The notes under the pieces: generated by a model
What the model was told of the DNA's origin: nothing
Databases searched by the model: none
What the model saw: only the letters and a program-made list of their open reading frames with translations
Translations under genes and position numbers: made by a program
Source: a candidate division TA06 bacterium
Lineage (GTDB): Bacteria; Edwardsbacteria; AC1; EtOH8
NCBI GenBank assembly: GCA_016235665.1
Contig: JACRJI010000008.1
Location: forward strand, 124,001 to 188,000
Length of the DNA: 64,000 bases
Direction of reading: 5' to 3'
In this document: one piece after another, positions 9,501 to 16,479 of the stretch
Layout of the letters: each line of letters starts with the position of its first letter
Position numbering within the stretch: the stretch's first letter is position 1

Positions 9501-10494
9501 ATGCATTATCAACATATACGCTGGTGGAGTCGTTGAGGAACAGCAATTGCCCGGAACTGTCTATCGTTTGAGGCGCGGTGCCGTAGAACTTAAGGCTGCA
9601 GGCCACGCCGCCGGTACCCGCCTGGCGGAAAAGCAATGTTTCAGCGGCGGCAATCATGATATCACCTTTGATATTGATGCGCTGCAAACCCAGGGTCAAT
9701 CTGCCGTCCGTTATCTGCAGTGTATCAATGGACACCGGGTTACCGCCGGTGGCGGTCTGTGAAAAGGCTGGAAAGTCCAGCTCAAAATTAGCGTAACTGC
9801 GGCCCGAAAACGAAGGGCTCGAATTCATTCTGAGGCGGAACCAGCTTCCGGGCTGGAACAGGACCTTTGACCCGGGGGCGCTCACTCCGAACGGGTTCGA
9901 TCCCAGATACTGTATGAATTGTGAGCCTGGGCCGAACACCACCCGGTTATTCCCCGCGTTGGTTCCGAAAATATTTCCGATGGTATTCTGCACCAAGGCC
10001 GAGCCAGAGGTGAACTGGATGGCCAAGGAATCGGCGGCGCTTAAGCGGTGCCTCGGTCCGGTGGTGGTACCGAAATAATTAAATGTGACCGATCCGCCTA
10101 TCGCGCCCCTGGCATTGGTGTTCAGGTATATGACCAGGGTGTCGGCGGCTGATACGGGGCTGTTGACGGTAAGCGATGCGCCGCTGTCTATGATCAGACT
10201 GTCCCCTATGGAAAGTGTCTGTTTCCCGGATCCGGTTTGAACAATGATATTTGTTGACGTGGTTATCTTGAAGAACGATACGGTCTGGGTGGGAATCAGG
10301 GTCACTGTATCATTTACAGTGCTGTCAGCTTGGAACACCAAAGTGTCCGTGGTGAGACCGACACTGCGGACCGGACTCCAGTTGGTTGAAGTTGAGAACT
10401 GGGTATCGGTGCTTCCGGTCCAGTAATAGGTGGCCCCAAATCCGATGGAAAATGACATCAGCAGGGGCAGCATTAGAAGCCATACTTTTTTCAT
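6508..10494 (-). CDS. Large surface protein with three Big_5 Ig-like repeats and C-terminal FlgD/Por-type sorting domain
   Basis: A 1328-residue exported protein, probably cell-surface or secreted. It begins with a signal peptide (MKKVWLLMLPLLMSFSIGFGA). The first 500 residues are beta-rich repeats with TDTL/ADSL motifs. Three SbsA-type (Big_5) Ig-like domains follow at roughly residues 520-850, each starting like 'SPADGATEV', with 'FSEPMD/VNP' and ending 'FSFTT'. A fibronectin-III-like region with 'PPDSLTAVAGDQQVQLEW' comes next. The last 85 residues form the Ig-like fold seen in FlgD and type IX/Por-secreted proteins: NPNPVKGNAEFRFGLP, IYNVLGQRVKTL, GVYVYRL. AAGGAGGT stands at optimal distance from the ATG. 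It has its own promoter and terminator, so it is monocistronic. The ligand cannot be told. Confidence 0.9.
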   Translation of the reverse strand: MKKVWLLMLPLLMSFSIGFGATYYWTGSTDTQFSTSTNWSPVRSVGLTTDTLVFQADSTVNDTVTLIPTQTVSFFKITTSTNIIVQTGSGKQTLSIGDSLIIDSGASLTVNSPVSAADTLVIYLNTNARGAIGGSVTFNYFGTTTGPRHRLSAADSLAIQFTSGSALVQNTIGNIFGTNAGNNRVVFGPGSQFIQYLGSNPFGVSAPGSKVLFQPGSWFRLRMNSSPSFSGRSYANFELDFPAFSQTATGGNPVSIDTLQITDGRLTLGLQRINIKGDIMIAAAETLLFRQAGTGGVACSLKFYGTAPQTIDSSGQLLFLNDSTSVYVDNASGLTINRVFPVGYNLSLINGVVTANDTLKMRSDQMIQRTNGYVVGNLTLHVATTGSMNRTFPLGTANGYSPAVVVFSTVTAPGYLTCRATQTTHPDAAIPANSLQRYWSFANEGVSFDSYQLNMSYRSGDFNSGFTESADENSMLVGRNDSGTWTFPSILSRDTALNYIEVFGNTFSDFTLAKNQNALIPDTVSPAITGTSPADGATEVALDAGIFIAFSEPMDTLSLAGSMTPSPNEQPAWSGTMDTLFLPHDPMAVNTAYTVRLTALNDLAGNPLTVLPDSFSFTTTVGDTVKPYIISTYPADGAIDVARDVTIYLAFSEPVNPSSFEGYSTPELSATMSWSAGFDTLWMDPDTLMAYNTKFTLVCTTAADLAGNPLAVLPDSFSFTTTVGDTVKPYIVSTSPADGDSNVPRNQPVMLSFSEPIDPASFNGYSVPDCNFNPSWNATFDTLTLSPDTLYSYSTTITMSCTTGTDTSGNRIAGLPVTFSFTTIANQGPAITLVEQPQDSYDGAGPFLVRAVITDPAKAGIAADTLWYSDSRANWWAVTHSTIDGDTFNFSIPGPFASGTIIEYFFGAWDDGGEVQYDPGMYRGYQFRILDPLPPDSLTAVAGDQQVQLEWAPPAEVLEYDDAPNYFWNWSAGNIFSTRFTPQHYPCKIEQAVSMWYNSGAGVDSIEVHIWPDDGTGIPDTMVELTMPFKVLPDTYPNWTVIDISASNIVLSTGDFHIGYVCQTADQPTPLSDGSGPGLHTMVYDGSNWGNLIAMTTNYYDFNNKASVSYSNYSKGLALKSYTLQPGAKILPVISGLKPKAIPNKKAPAYPNLAGALFIAKNISGYSIFRGNVSGGPYTLVGTTGLLNHIDYSVINYNTYYYVVRAEYSTPDTFSAWSNEVSASPTGVEGQPGTQNYSFFLSPANPNPVKGNAEFRFGLPRDGKTSLEIYNVLGQRVKTLVNGNLPAGSHTVKWNGCDEDGRKVSSGVYVYRLITGDNTSTRRLTVIR

Positions 10495-10551
10495 GGAATA
10501 TTACCTCCTTGGTTTAAGATTAAAATATCTGATTGCGGACAGTATCCCTAT

Positions 10552-10579
10552 ATTGTATCAAAATATTAAGCTTTGTCAA
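10552..10579 (-). promoter_or_regulatory. Sigma70-type promoter of the surface-protein gene
   Basis: On the minus strand TTGACA (10579-10574), a 16-nt spacer and TACAAT (10557-10552), about 57 nt ahead of the start codon. Confidence 0.75.
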
Positions 10580-10631
10580 GCCAAATGGGAATATATTTTG
10601 GGGCCGTTCATGGATATCTCCTCATCCTCGC

Positions 10632-12650
10632 TCAGGGCCGGACCTCCATTCTGTAGGTTTTGGGTCCGCCCGGGGTGAACATCATCAGGCGGTCGATGTT
10701 TTCCTGGGCTATTTGATTTGCAGGATCCAGCTCCAAGGCTTTCTTAAAAGCTGTGATGGCCTCCTCCACCCTGTTCAACCCAGTATATACCCCGCCCAGG
10801 CCGATATAGATCAAAGGATGCCGGTCATCGTAACCAAGGGCCTTTATGAAATAAGGCAATGCATCCGAGTATTGCATATACTTTGAGAGATAGAGGCCCC
10901 GGTGATAAAACATCTTGGGATATGTCTTATAAAGCAGCCTTTCCCTGTCCGATAGTCCCAGTGTGTCCCCAGATTTTGTCTTTTGACAGAACATGCTGTC
11001 GGCCTGAAAGCTGGCAACAACTCCCGGCAAGGTGATCCGGTACAACAATCCTTCCGGGACGCGTTCATAGTTTTGGGCCAGATTCTGATAATCATCTTCC
11101 AGGTCGGCCCTTGTCAGGTAGACTGGCCTGTCATAATAATTCCGCAGCACCAGGGCATTGAGCAGCCGGATATACCGGGACTGGATCTCAGCCGGGTCAT
11201 AAGTGCTGCCGTGCTCAAACAGTTGCAGCTGCGGCAGGAAAGCTTCTATCTCCGGCCGGCAGGATCCGTAGAACTCGGGATACTGCTTTTGCAGATAGCG
11301 GTAGTACCAGCTGCGGCGCAGCAGCTCTTTGTCTATCAGTACCACGTCGGAACGCAGACCTTGCTCATTGATCAGGTACAGACAGGGGGCATAGACGTCC
11401 CAGTTGTCGGTAAGGATCACGGCATTTGGCCCGGCCGAAACCAGAATGTCGTTGGCAAAATCAACCGTGAAATGATCCCGGCTGCGGTCTGCCTGCTTCC
11501 AGTTAATTGCGGGTACTGTCACAACCAATGCCAGGGCCGTCCAACAGAACGCCTTTGATGCTTTGATGCCAAACTTGGCCGAGGCCAGCTCCGTTAAAGC
11601 CTGCAATCCCAAAGTGGCCATGATGCTCAGCGTAGCCAAAGCCGGCAGGAAATAGGCTGCTATGTCAGGTATGCTGTAGTTTATACCGTAAAGGACCGCG
11701 GCCAGGAGGATCGCGGCCAGGGCCGCCAGTAGCCTCTTGTTTTTGATGAACAGATATATGGACCCGGGGACTGCCAGCCAGCTGAAGTACGACCATGGAT
11801 GAGCAATTGCAATTTTCAGGAAACGGATAAAATTTTGCCAAAGTTCCAACAAGGAATTATTGAACATCCATACCCGGTACTGCCGTCCGGTAACGTGGCT
11901 TAGGAACCTTGACCAGTTTGACGGATCCCCCCAGTTCATAAGCGGTTCATTGATCGAACGCAGCGGCAGATACAGGTAGACCGAAAGGCCCAGCAGAAAG
12001 AGAAAACCCATCAGCAATATCTTTTTCCAGCTGGTGACGATGGATCTGTCAAATACCATTATCAGGACTCCGGGCAAATACCATAACAAACTCAGATGAT
12101 TTCCCAAACCCAGTCCTGATATAAATGAGATCAGGACCAATTTTTTGAAGTCATGGTCCTTCTTGTATTTCAGCGACAACCAGATTAGCATCAGGCCCAG
12201 CAGGGATGTCAGACCATATACCTCCATCACAGTAGCCTGATCCCAGATCACCGGCGAGAAGGCCCATAAGAAACTTCCGGCGATGGACAATTCCGGACGG
12301 ATCTCCAAATCCCGCAGTACCATAAATAAAAGTAAGGCAGAACAGGTGCCGATCAAAGCGGAAAATATGTTCAGCCTGAAGGCCAGATCGCCCCAGAACA
12401 TAAGAGTGACCCATATCTTTCCCAGCAAAGTGAAAAGCGGATATCCGGTGGGATGGGCTATACCCAAAGTATTTATCGCCAGGGACAGCTCTCCGGAATC
12501 AATAGGGCCGATGCTGGGGCCAGCCGTTAGAACGTAAGCTGCCAGGACAACAAAAAAGACGAGCCAGGCCCCGTTTTGCGGGCGGATGCTCGTCATTATG
12601 AACCGCGGCATTATTCTGTTCATGCTGGGTGAATTGTCCATTCTACACAT
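10632..12650 (-). CDS. DUF2723 (TMEM260-like) polytopic membrane protein with C-terminal TPR
   Basis: The N-terminal half matches the DUF2723/TMEM260 family, relatives of GT-C protein O-mannosyltransferases. The hallmark 'GPIDSGELSLA...GIAHPTGYPLF' is near residue 50, in the luminal loop after the first helix; the DSGE acidic residues are the presumed catalytic or metal site. About ten hydrophobic helices follow to residue 380. The remainder is a periplasmic-type domain ending in TPR motifs ('YIGLGGVYTGLNRVEEAITAF'). Function is likely glycosyl transfer to exported proteins, but the substrate is unknown. Several in-frame ATGs lie in the first 20 codons, so the start is uncertain; the first ATG is only 6 nt from the tRNA-Arg 3' end, suggesting co-transcription with that tRNA. 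Confidence 0.85.
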   Translation of the reverse strand: MCRMDNSPSMNRIMPRFIMTSIRPQNGAWLVFFVVLAAYVLTAGPSIGPIDSGELSLAINTLGIAHPTGYPLFTLLGKIWVTLMFWGDLAFRLNIFSALIGTCSALLLFMVLRDLEIRPELSIAGSFLWAFSPVIWDQATVMEVYGLTSLLGLMLIWLSLKYKKDHDFKKLVLISFISGLGLGNHLSLLWYLPGVLIMVFDRSIVTSWKKILLMGFLFLLGLSVYLYLPLRSINEPLMNWGDPSNWSRFLSHVTGRQYRVWMFNNSLLELWQNFIRFLKIAIAHPWSYFSWLAVPGSIYLFIKNKRLLAALAAILLAAVLYGINYSIPDIAAYFLPALATLSIMATLGLQALTELASAKFGIKASKAFCWTALALVVTVPAINWKQADRSRDHFTVDFANDILVSAGPNAVILTDNWDVYAPCLYLINEQGLRSDVVLIDKELLRRSWYYRYLQKQYPEFYGSCRPEIEAFLPQLQLFEHGSTYDPAEIQSRYIRLLNALVLRNYYDRPVYLTRADLEDDYQNLAQNYERVPEGLLYRITLPGVVASFQADSMFCQKTKSGDTLGLSDRERLLYKTYPKMFYHRGLYLSKYMQYSDALPYFIKALGYDDRHPLIYIGLGGVYTGLNRVEEAITAFKKALELDPANQIAQENIDRLMMFTPGGPKTYRMEVRP

Positions 12651-12656
12651 GCATTA

Positions 12657-12733
12657 TGGTGCGCCTGACACGACTTGAACGTGTAACCTGCGGCTTCGGA
12701 GGCCGACGCTCTATCCAATTGAGCTACAGGCGC
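12657..12733 (-). tRNA. tRNA-Arg (anticodon CCG)
   Basis: The minus strand folds as a full cloverleaf: acceptor GCGCCTG with CAGGCGC, D arm GCTC/GAGC, anticodon loop CTCCGAA (CCG), T arm ACACG/CGTGT with TTCAAGT, discriminator A and an encoded CCA. The 27-43 pair of the anticodon stem is mismatched (T-C). Confidence 0.95.
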
Positions 12734-12799
12734 ACTTATTGATTTTATTGTTTTTGTCCCAAGACTTTTGGGAAACGACCCAAACGCCTACAAATTATA

Positions 12800-12829
12800 A
12801 TTATAACTTTACCGGCTGTCCAAAGTCAA
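12800..12829 (-). promoter_or_regulatory. Promoter of tRNA-Arg
   Basis: On the minus strand TTGACT (12829-12824), an 18-nt spacer and TATAAT (12805-12800). A second TATAAT overlaps at 12799-12794. Confidence 0.7.
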
Positions 12830-12869
12830 GAGATTATTCACGATTAAAACAAAGGGCTCTAAAAGAAGT

Positions 12870-12961
12870 ATCAAAAATTACTGGGTGGAGTCGGTGAAAG
12901 TACGGTCACTGCTTATCGACAAAACTGAGAACTACTCGTGACCCCACCCCAAACTTTTGAT
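12870..12961. repeat. 92-bp imperfect inverted-repeat element in a gene-free stretch
   Basis: The outer arms, about 22 nt each, begin ATCAAAA and run to GGAGTC on the left; on the right they end with the complementary ACTTTTGAT. An inner GGTCAC/GTGACC pair adds a second stem. The interval 12734-13022 otherwise holds only the tRNA promoter and no gene. It could be a MITE-like remnant or a structured transcript; nothing links it to a known family. Confidence 0.55.
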
Positions 12962-13022
12962 GATTGTAATCACTAAAATCTACCCATTCTTAGGACCCGA
13001 AAGTTTTCTGCAAGTGTTATAA

Positions 13023-13289
13023 TTATTTTGTATAATTTGGATCAGGTTCCACACGTATACGTTTAGTGCCAAAATGAATTATTAAGGAAAAAGAAGCATT
13101 TTTACCAAATTCTGTATTCTTCGTATATTCATTCAGATGCCTAACTCCCTCAGCAATCGCAAGGTTTAGCTTTAATGCATCTTCAAATGGTATAGTTATG
13201 CAAATTGTGTTTGTATCCTTTTTGAATTCAGTGGGGGAAGATTTTTCGAAACCACAACCCCCGAATCCCTTCCTTTTAACACCTGCCAT
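13023..13289 (-). CDS. Small hypothetical protein in AT-rich island
   Basis: I do not recognise this 88-residue protein. A clear GGAGG lies at good spacing before the ATG, which supports expression. The product begins with a basic Gly-rich segment (MAGVKRKGFGGCGFEK) and continues with a compact mixed alpha/beta region containing 'ICITIPFEDALKLNLAIAEG' and 'FSLIIHFGTKRIRV'. There is no signal peptide or membrane segment. The gene lies in an AT-rich stretch (about 12.9-14.2 kb) that contrasts with the surrounding GC-rich genes and is shared with the next unknown gene, suggesting accessory, acquired DNA. Confidence 0.65.
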   Translation of the reverse strand: MAGVKRKGFGGCGFEKSSPTEFKKDTNTICITIPFEDALKLNLAIAEGVRHLNEYTKNTEFGKNASFSLIIHFGTKRIRVEPDPNYTK

Positions 13290-13331
13290 CAGACACCTCC
13301 GTAACTTAAGTTAAAATGATGTTGTATGATT

Positions 13332-14132
13332 TTATAAAATTGGCTGCTTTATGCTTCCAAATATTTCGATTAGTTTACATGTTCCAAACGTAATTCCAAA
13401 GATCATAGCTAATATAAAAATAATCATTATCAAAGAAGTAACAATAGTAAACAGTTTTCCTATATATTTTGGCATATCGCTAAAATAATTTAAAATATTA
13501 GTTGTGGGTTTAGAGAACATTCCACTACCTATAATACGAAAGACAATAACACCTGCAATAGCAAAAATGAGTAGGACTACCCAGTTATTTTTAACAATGA
13601 AAGGCGTCCCTTCCTTCAATATATTATTGCCACGAAGATGTCCCGTTAATTTCAGATTGGATTCACTATTGCCCGAATAAATTAATTTTACTTTTAAACC
13701 AGACCCTGATACCAAATGCTTCCAATGTATAATAACTGATTTTACCGTATCATTATCATCCGGGCGTAGTTCATATTTAGCAATATCGGAATCCGTTGAT
13801 TTAATAATGCTATAGTCGAATATCTTCTTGCAGTTTGTTACGGTAACTTTAACCGGTTGATAGATATCTTGTGAATCTATATCCGTATTATTTGAATTCC
13901 ATAAAACAAAGGTTGTAAGATAAACATCATCATTTATTACTTGTGAATCACAATCAATGACCTTAATTTTCGATGATTTATTTTGACTGTCAAATATCCT
14001 ATTTTTTTCTCCAATAATATAAGATATTTCTCTTCTATTGACAGTAGCTTTAATTCCCCAAAATGTGCCTAAAAATGTTATTGAAGTTGTAACTAATATT
14101 GTCACTATATTTTCTTTCAAGTATTTAAGCAT
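13332..14132 (-). CDS. Hypothetical membrane protein with N- and C-terminal helices
   Basis: Unknown function. The longest frame opens with TTG at 14141, but the ATG at 14132 is 11 nt from a good GGAGG and is preferred. One hydrophobic helix lies near residues 7-27 (NIVTILVTTSITFLGTFWGI). A large hydrophilic beta-rich domain with repeated 'SQVINDDVYLTTFVLWN'-like strands follows. Two further helices lie near residues 185-200 (VVLLIFAIAGVIVF) and 230-255 (IVTSLIMIIFILAMIFGITFG). The middle domain is probably outside the cytoplasm. Strongly AT-rich codon use unlike the flanking genes marks it as part of the same probable island as the 88-residue gene. Confidence 0.7.
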   Translation of the reverse strand: MLKYLKENIVTILVTTSITFLGTFWGIKATVNRREISYIIGEKNRIFDSQNKSSKIKVIDCDSQVINDDVYLTTFVLWNSNNTDIDSQDIYQPVKVTVTNCKKIFDYSIIKSTDSDIAKYELRPDDNDTVKSVIIHWKHLVSGSGLKVKLIYSGNSESNLKLTGHLRGNNILKEGTPFIVKNNWVVLLIFAIAGVIVFRIIGSGMFSKPTTNILNYFSDMPKYIGKLFTIVTSLIMIIFILAMIFGITFGTCKLIEIFGSIKQPIL

Positions 14133-14212
14133 AGATGACAAAGCCTCCGTAAATTATTTGTAGTTTCTATCAAGCTTGTCTAAATTAACTTTTTTTTTGC
14201 GAGGTGCTTTAT

Positions 14213-15601
14213 TTACAATTCCATTACCTGCCCGGCCACCGGCACTTCCACTTTGTAATTTAAGTCCTTTAATCCTTGGGCAAAGACCAGGGACTGTTTT
14301 TCCTCGCCGTGTACCAAAATGAGCTGTTTGAAGCCGTTCTTGGCTTGCCGGACGAAGCCCAGCAGTTCATCCCTGTCGGCGTGGGCCGAGAACCCGTTCA
14401 GCACCTCCACCTGGGCTTTCACCTGATGCTCCTCGCCGAAGATCCGGACCGACGGCCATTTGTCCACCAGCTTCTTGCCCAGGGTCCCCTCGGCCTGAAA
14501 ACCCACGATCAGCACTGCGTTCCTGGGATCTCCCACCGAGTTGCGCAGATGGTGCAATATCCGCCCGGCTTCGCACATTCCCGAGGCCGAGATGATGATG
14601 GCCGGCTCCTTCAAGAAATTCAGTTTCTTGGAATCCTCGGCATTGGTGACGTAGCTCAGCCGCCCGAAGCCGAAGGGATCATCGTGATTGGTAATCATGG
14701 CCCGGGTCTCGGTGTCAAAGCACTCGGGGTGCAGTTTGAAGATGCCGGTAACGTTGGTTGAAAGCGGGCTGTCCACATAGATCGGCACCCGGGGCAGGAT
14801 ATTGGCCTCGAACATCTTGTGCAGTTCGTAAACCACCTCCTGGGTCCTTCCCACCGAAAAGGCCGGGATGATGACCTTGCCCCGGCGCTGGCAGACCTGG
14901 CGCACCAGGTCCTGGAGTTTCTGGACGCTTTGTTCTATCGGATTGTGCAGGCGGTCGCCGTAGGTGCTTTCCATCATCAGGTAATCGGCCCCTTCCGGCT
15001 GATAGGGATCGCGGATGATGGGCAGGCCCTTCCGCCCCAGGTCACCGGTGAAGAAGAATCTTTTGGTCTTTCCGTTCTCGGTCAACTCCAGGTCCACCAT
15101 GGCCGAACCCAGGATGTGCCCGGCGTCGTGAAACACCGCCTTGACCCCTGGCATGGGGCTGAAGGTTCTTTCGTAGGAATAGCTGACGAAGGAATCCAGC
15201 GCTTTTTCGGCGTCGGACATGGTATACAGGGGTTCTTTGGGAGGAAGACCGTCCCGTTTTCTCCTTTTATTTACAAAGACCGTATCCGCTTCCTGGATAT
15301 GGGCCGAGTCCCTCAGCATCAAGCCCAAAAGATCACGGGTGGCCGAGGTCATGGAAATGTCTCCGGCAAACCCCTGCTTGACCAGGGTCGGGATGTTGCC
15401 GCTGTGGTCCAGATGGGCGTGGGAAAGGATCATGGCGTCGATCTTGGCGGGATCAAAGGGCAGTTTCTGGTTCCGCTGTTCGCTCTCTTCCCTTCGTCCC
15501 TGATGTATCCCGCATTCCAGCAGGAGTTTCTTGCCGCCCACCTCTATCACATACATCGAGCCGGTGACAGTACGGGCCGCCCCGTAAAAAGTGATCTTCA
15601 T
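14213..15601 (-). CDS. Metallo-beta-lactamase-fold hydrolase of the beta-CASP RNA-processing type
   Basis: A 462-residue beta-CASP family protein, related to CPSF-like exo/endoribonucleases. The metal site HAHLDH is at residues 61-66, with further ligands in 'FHDAGHILGSA' and 'FFTGDLGR'. The beta-CASP insert starts at 'IPAFSVGRTQEVVYEL'. The C-terminal RNA-specificity motif has 'SASGMCEAGRILHHL' and ends 'NGFSAHADRDELLGF'. It is cytoplasmic, with no signal peptide. The RNA target cannot be inferred. Its own promoter at 15639-15667 diverges from the promoter of the DUF3467 gene. Confidence 0.93.
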   Translation of the reverse strand: MKITFYGAARTVTGSMYVIEVGGKKLLLECGIHQGRREESEQRNQKLPFDPAKIDAMILSHAHLDHSGNIPTLVKQGFAGDISMTSATRDLLGLMLRDSAHIQEADTVFVNKRRKRDGLPPKEPLYTMSDAEKALDSFVSYSYERTFSPMPGVKAVFHDAGHILGSAMVDLELTENGKTKRFFFTGDLGRKGLPIIRDPYQPEGADYLMMESTYGDRLHNPIEQSVQKLQDLVRQVCQRRGKVIIPAFSVGRTQEVVYELHKMFEANILPRVPIYVDSPLSTNVTGIFKLHPECFDTETRAMITNHDDPFGFGRLSYVTNAEDSKKLNFLKEPAIIISASGMCEAGRILHHLRNSVGDPRNAVLIVGFQAEGTLGKKLVDKWPSVRIFGEEHQVKAQVEVLNGFSAHADRDELLGFVRQAKNGFKQLILVHGEEKQSLVFAQGLKDLNYKVEVPVAGQVMEL

Positions 15602-15638
15602 TTTGTTCCCATATCAATTCATAATTCAGAGTTAAGTT

Positions 15639-15667
15639 ATTATACACCGTTATCAAAACTATTTCAA
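15639..15667 (-). promoter_or_regulatory. Promoter of the beta-CASP hydrolase
   Basis: On the minus strand TTGAAA (15667-15662), 17 nt and TATAAT (15644-15639), about 38 nt ahead of the start codon. Confidence 0.7.
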
Positions 15668-15691
15668 CGTTTTTAAATGAGGTCAATGCGC

Positions 15692-15721
15692 TTGACAGCC
15701 ATCAATGGTTTTTGATACAAT
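15692..15721 (+). promoter_or_regulatory. Promoter reading toward the DUF3467 gene
   Basis: TTGACA (15692-15697), 18 nt and TACAAT (15716-15721). The implied 5' leader is about 210 nt and contains the repeat at 15805-15893. Confidence 0.6.
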
Positions 15722-15804
15722 GTAAGCAAGAATTAGTGCCCTTGCGAGACTTACCACGCCTGCGTGCCGAAACAGCTGTAATGTTTGCAATTGGGCGTGC
15801 AGGC

Positions 15805-15893
15805 ACGGAAACACTGAACCCGGAAAACACGGAAAACCCTGATTAAATAATTTCAGTGTTTCAGCCGTTCCGTGTTTCAGTGGTAAATGTTAA
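15805..15893. repeat. Degenerate inverted repeat of the 'TTCCGTGTTTCAGTGG' kind
   Basis: CACGGAAACACTGAA (15805-15819) is mirrored by TTCAGTGTTTCAGCCGTTCCGTG (near 15852-15874), with further copies of GGAAAACACGGAAAA between. I recognise the phrase as a short dispersed intergenic repeat of many bacterial genomes. It lies in the leader of the DUF3467 gene. Confidence 0.55.
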
Positions 15894-15936
15894 CTTGGAT
15901 AATTCATAATCAACTACATTATTACACGAGGACAAA

Positions 15937-16245
15937 ATGGAAAACAACCCCCATCCCCAGCAGGTGAACATAGAGATAAACGAAAAAGAGGCCGAGGGCA
16001 TCTACTCCAACCTGGCTTTCATCTCCCACTCCCCATCGGAATTCGTGCTGGATTTCGCCCGGCTGCTGCCCGGGATCCCCAAGGCCAAGGTCTATGCCAG
16101 GATCGTGACCACGCCCCAGCATGTAAAATCATTCATGGGAGCGCTTGAGGAGAACATCAAGAAATACGAGGCCCAGTTCGGGGCCATCAAGACCTTTGCC
16201 TCCGAAGGCAAGGAGATCGGCTTCAAGGTCGGGGACAAATCGTAA
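15937..16245 (+). CDS. DUF3467 family protein
   Basis: A 102-residue cytoplasmic protein of a small conserved family of unknown function, and the only convincing plus-strand gene of the window. The family pattern is clear: 'VNIEINEKEAEGIYSNLAFISHSPSEF', 'DFARLLPGIPKAKVYARIV', then 'TPQHVKSFMGALEENIKKYE'. The GAGGACAA sequence is well placed before the ATG. It is followed by a good terminator at 16305-16338, so it is monocistronic. I know no established biochemical role. Confidence 0.92.
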   Translation: MENNPHPQQVNIEINEKEAEGIYSNLAFISHSPSEFVLDFARLLPGIPKAKVYARIVTTPQHVKSFMGALEENIKKYEAQFGAIKTFASEGKEIGFKVGDKS

Positions 16246-16249
16246 ACCG

Positions 16250-16282
16250 AAACAAACAGGATTTACATGATTTACCGGATTT
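16250..16282. repeat. Dispersed repeat 'CAGGATTTACATGATTTA', copy 1
   Basis: The core CAGGATTTACATGATTTA is followed by CCGGATTT. Two more copies lie at 53047-53078 and 59180-59199, all in the same orientation and all between genes. Confidence 0.7.
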
Positions 16283-16304
16283 CTTAATTCATATACTGCA
16301 ACTG

Positions 16305-16338
16305 AAAAACCGCCTGATATTATATCGGGCGGTTTTTC
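16305..16338 (+). terminator. Rho-independent terminator after the DUF3467 gene
   Basis: AAAAACCGCCTGATAT pairs with ATATCGGGCGGTTTTT with one G-T pair and a very small loop, and T runs on both sides. It may also serve as insulation for the tRNA-Gly gene on the other strand. Confidence 0.85.
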
Positions 16339-16344
16339 TTATTA

Positions 16345-16419
16345 TGGAGCGGGTGATGGGAATCGAACCCACAATATTCAGCTTGGGAAGCTGACGTTCT
16401 ACCACTGAACTACACCCGC
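16345..16419 (-). tRNA. tRNA-Gly (anticodon CCC)
   Basis: Cloverleaf on the minus strand: acceptor GCGGGTG/CACCCGC, D arm GTTC/GAAC, anticodon stem TCAGC/GCTGA with loop TTCCCAA (CCC), T arm with GTTCGATTC, discriminator T and an encoded CCA. Confidence 0.95.
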
Positions 16420-16429
16420 AACAATAGTG

Positions 16430-16458
16430 ATTTTACAAGATTTGGGGAAATTTGTCAA
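16430..16458 (-). promoter_or_regulatory. Promoter of tRNA-Gly
   Basis: On the minus strand TTGACA (16458-16453), 17 nt and TAAAAT (16435-16430), 11 nt from the mature 5' end. It lies just after the stop codon of the thioredoxin-like gene. Confidence 0.8.
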
Positions 16459-16479
16459 TCCTTTGGCTTTCCGGGGCGG

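Noticed and set aside
12870-12961. Inverted repeat considered as an integron attC site
   Set aside because: No conserved core-site pair was recognisable and no integrase is in the window.
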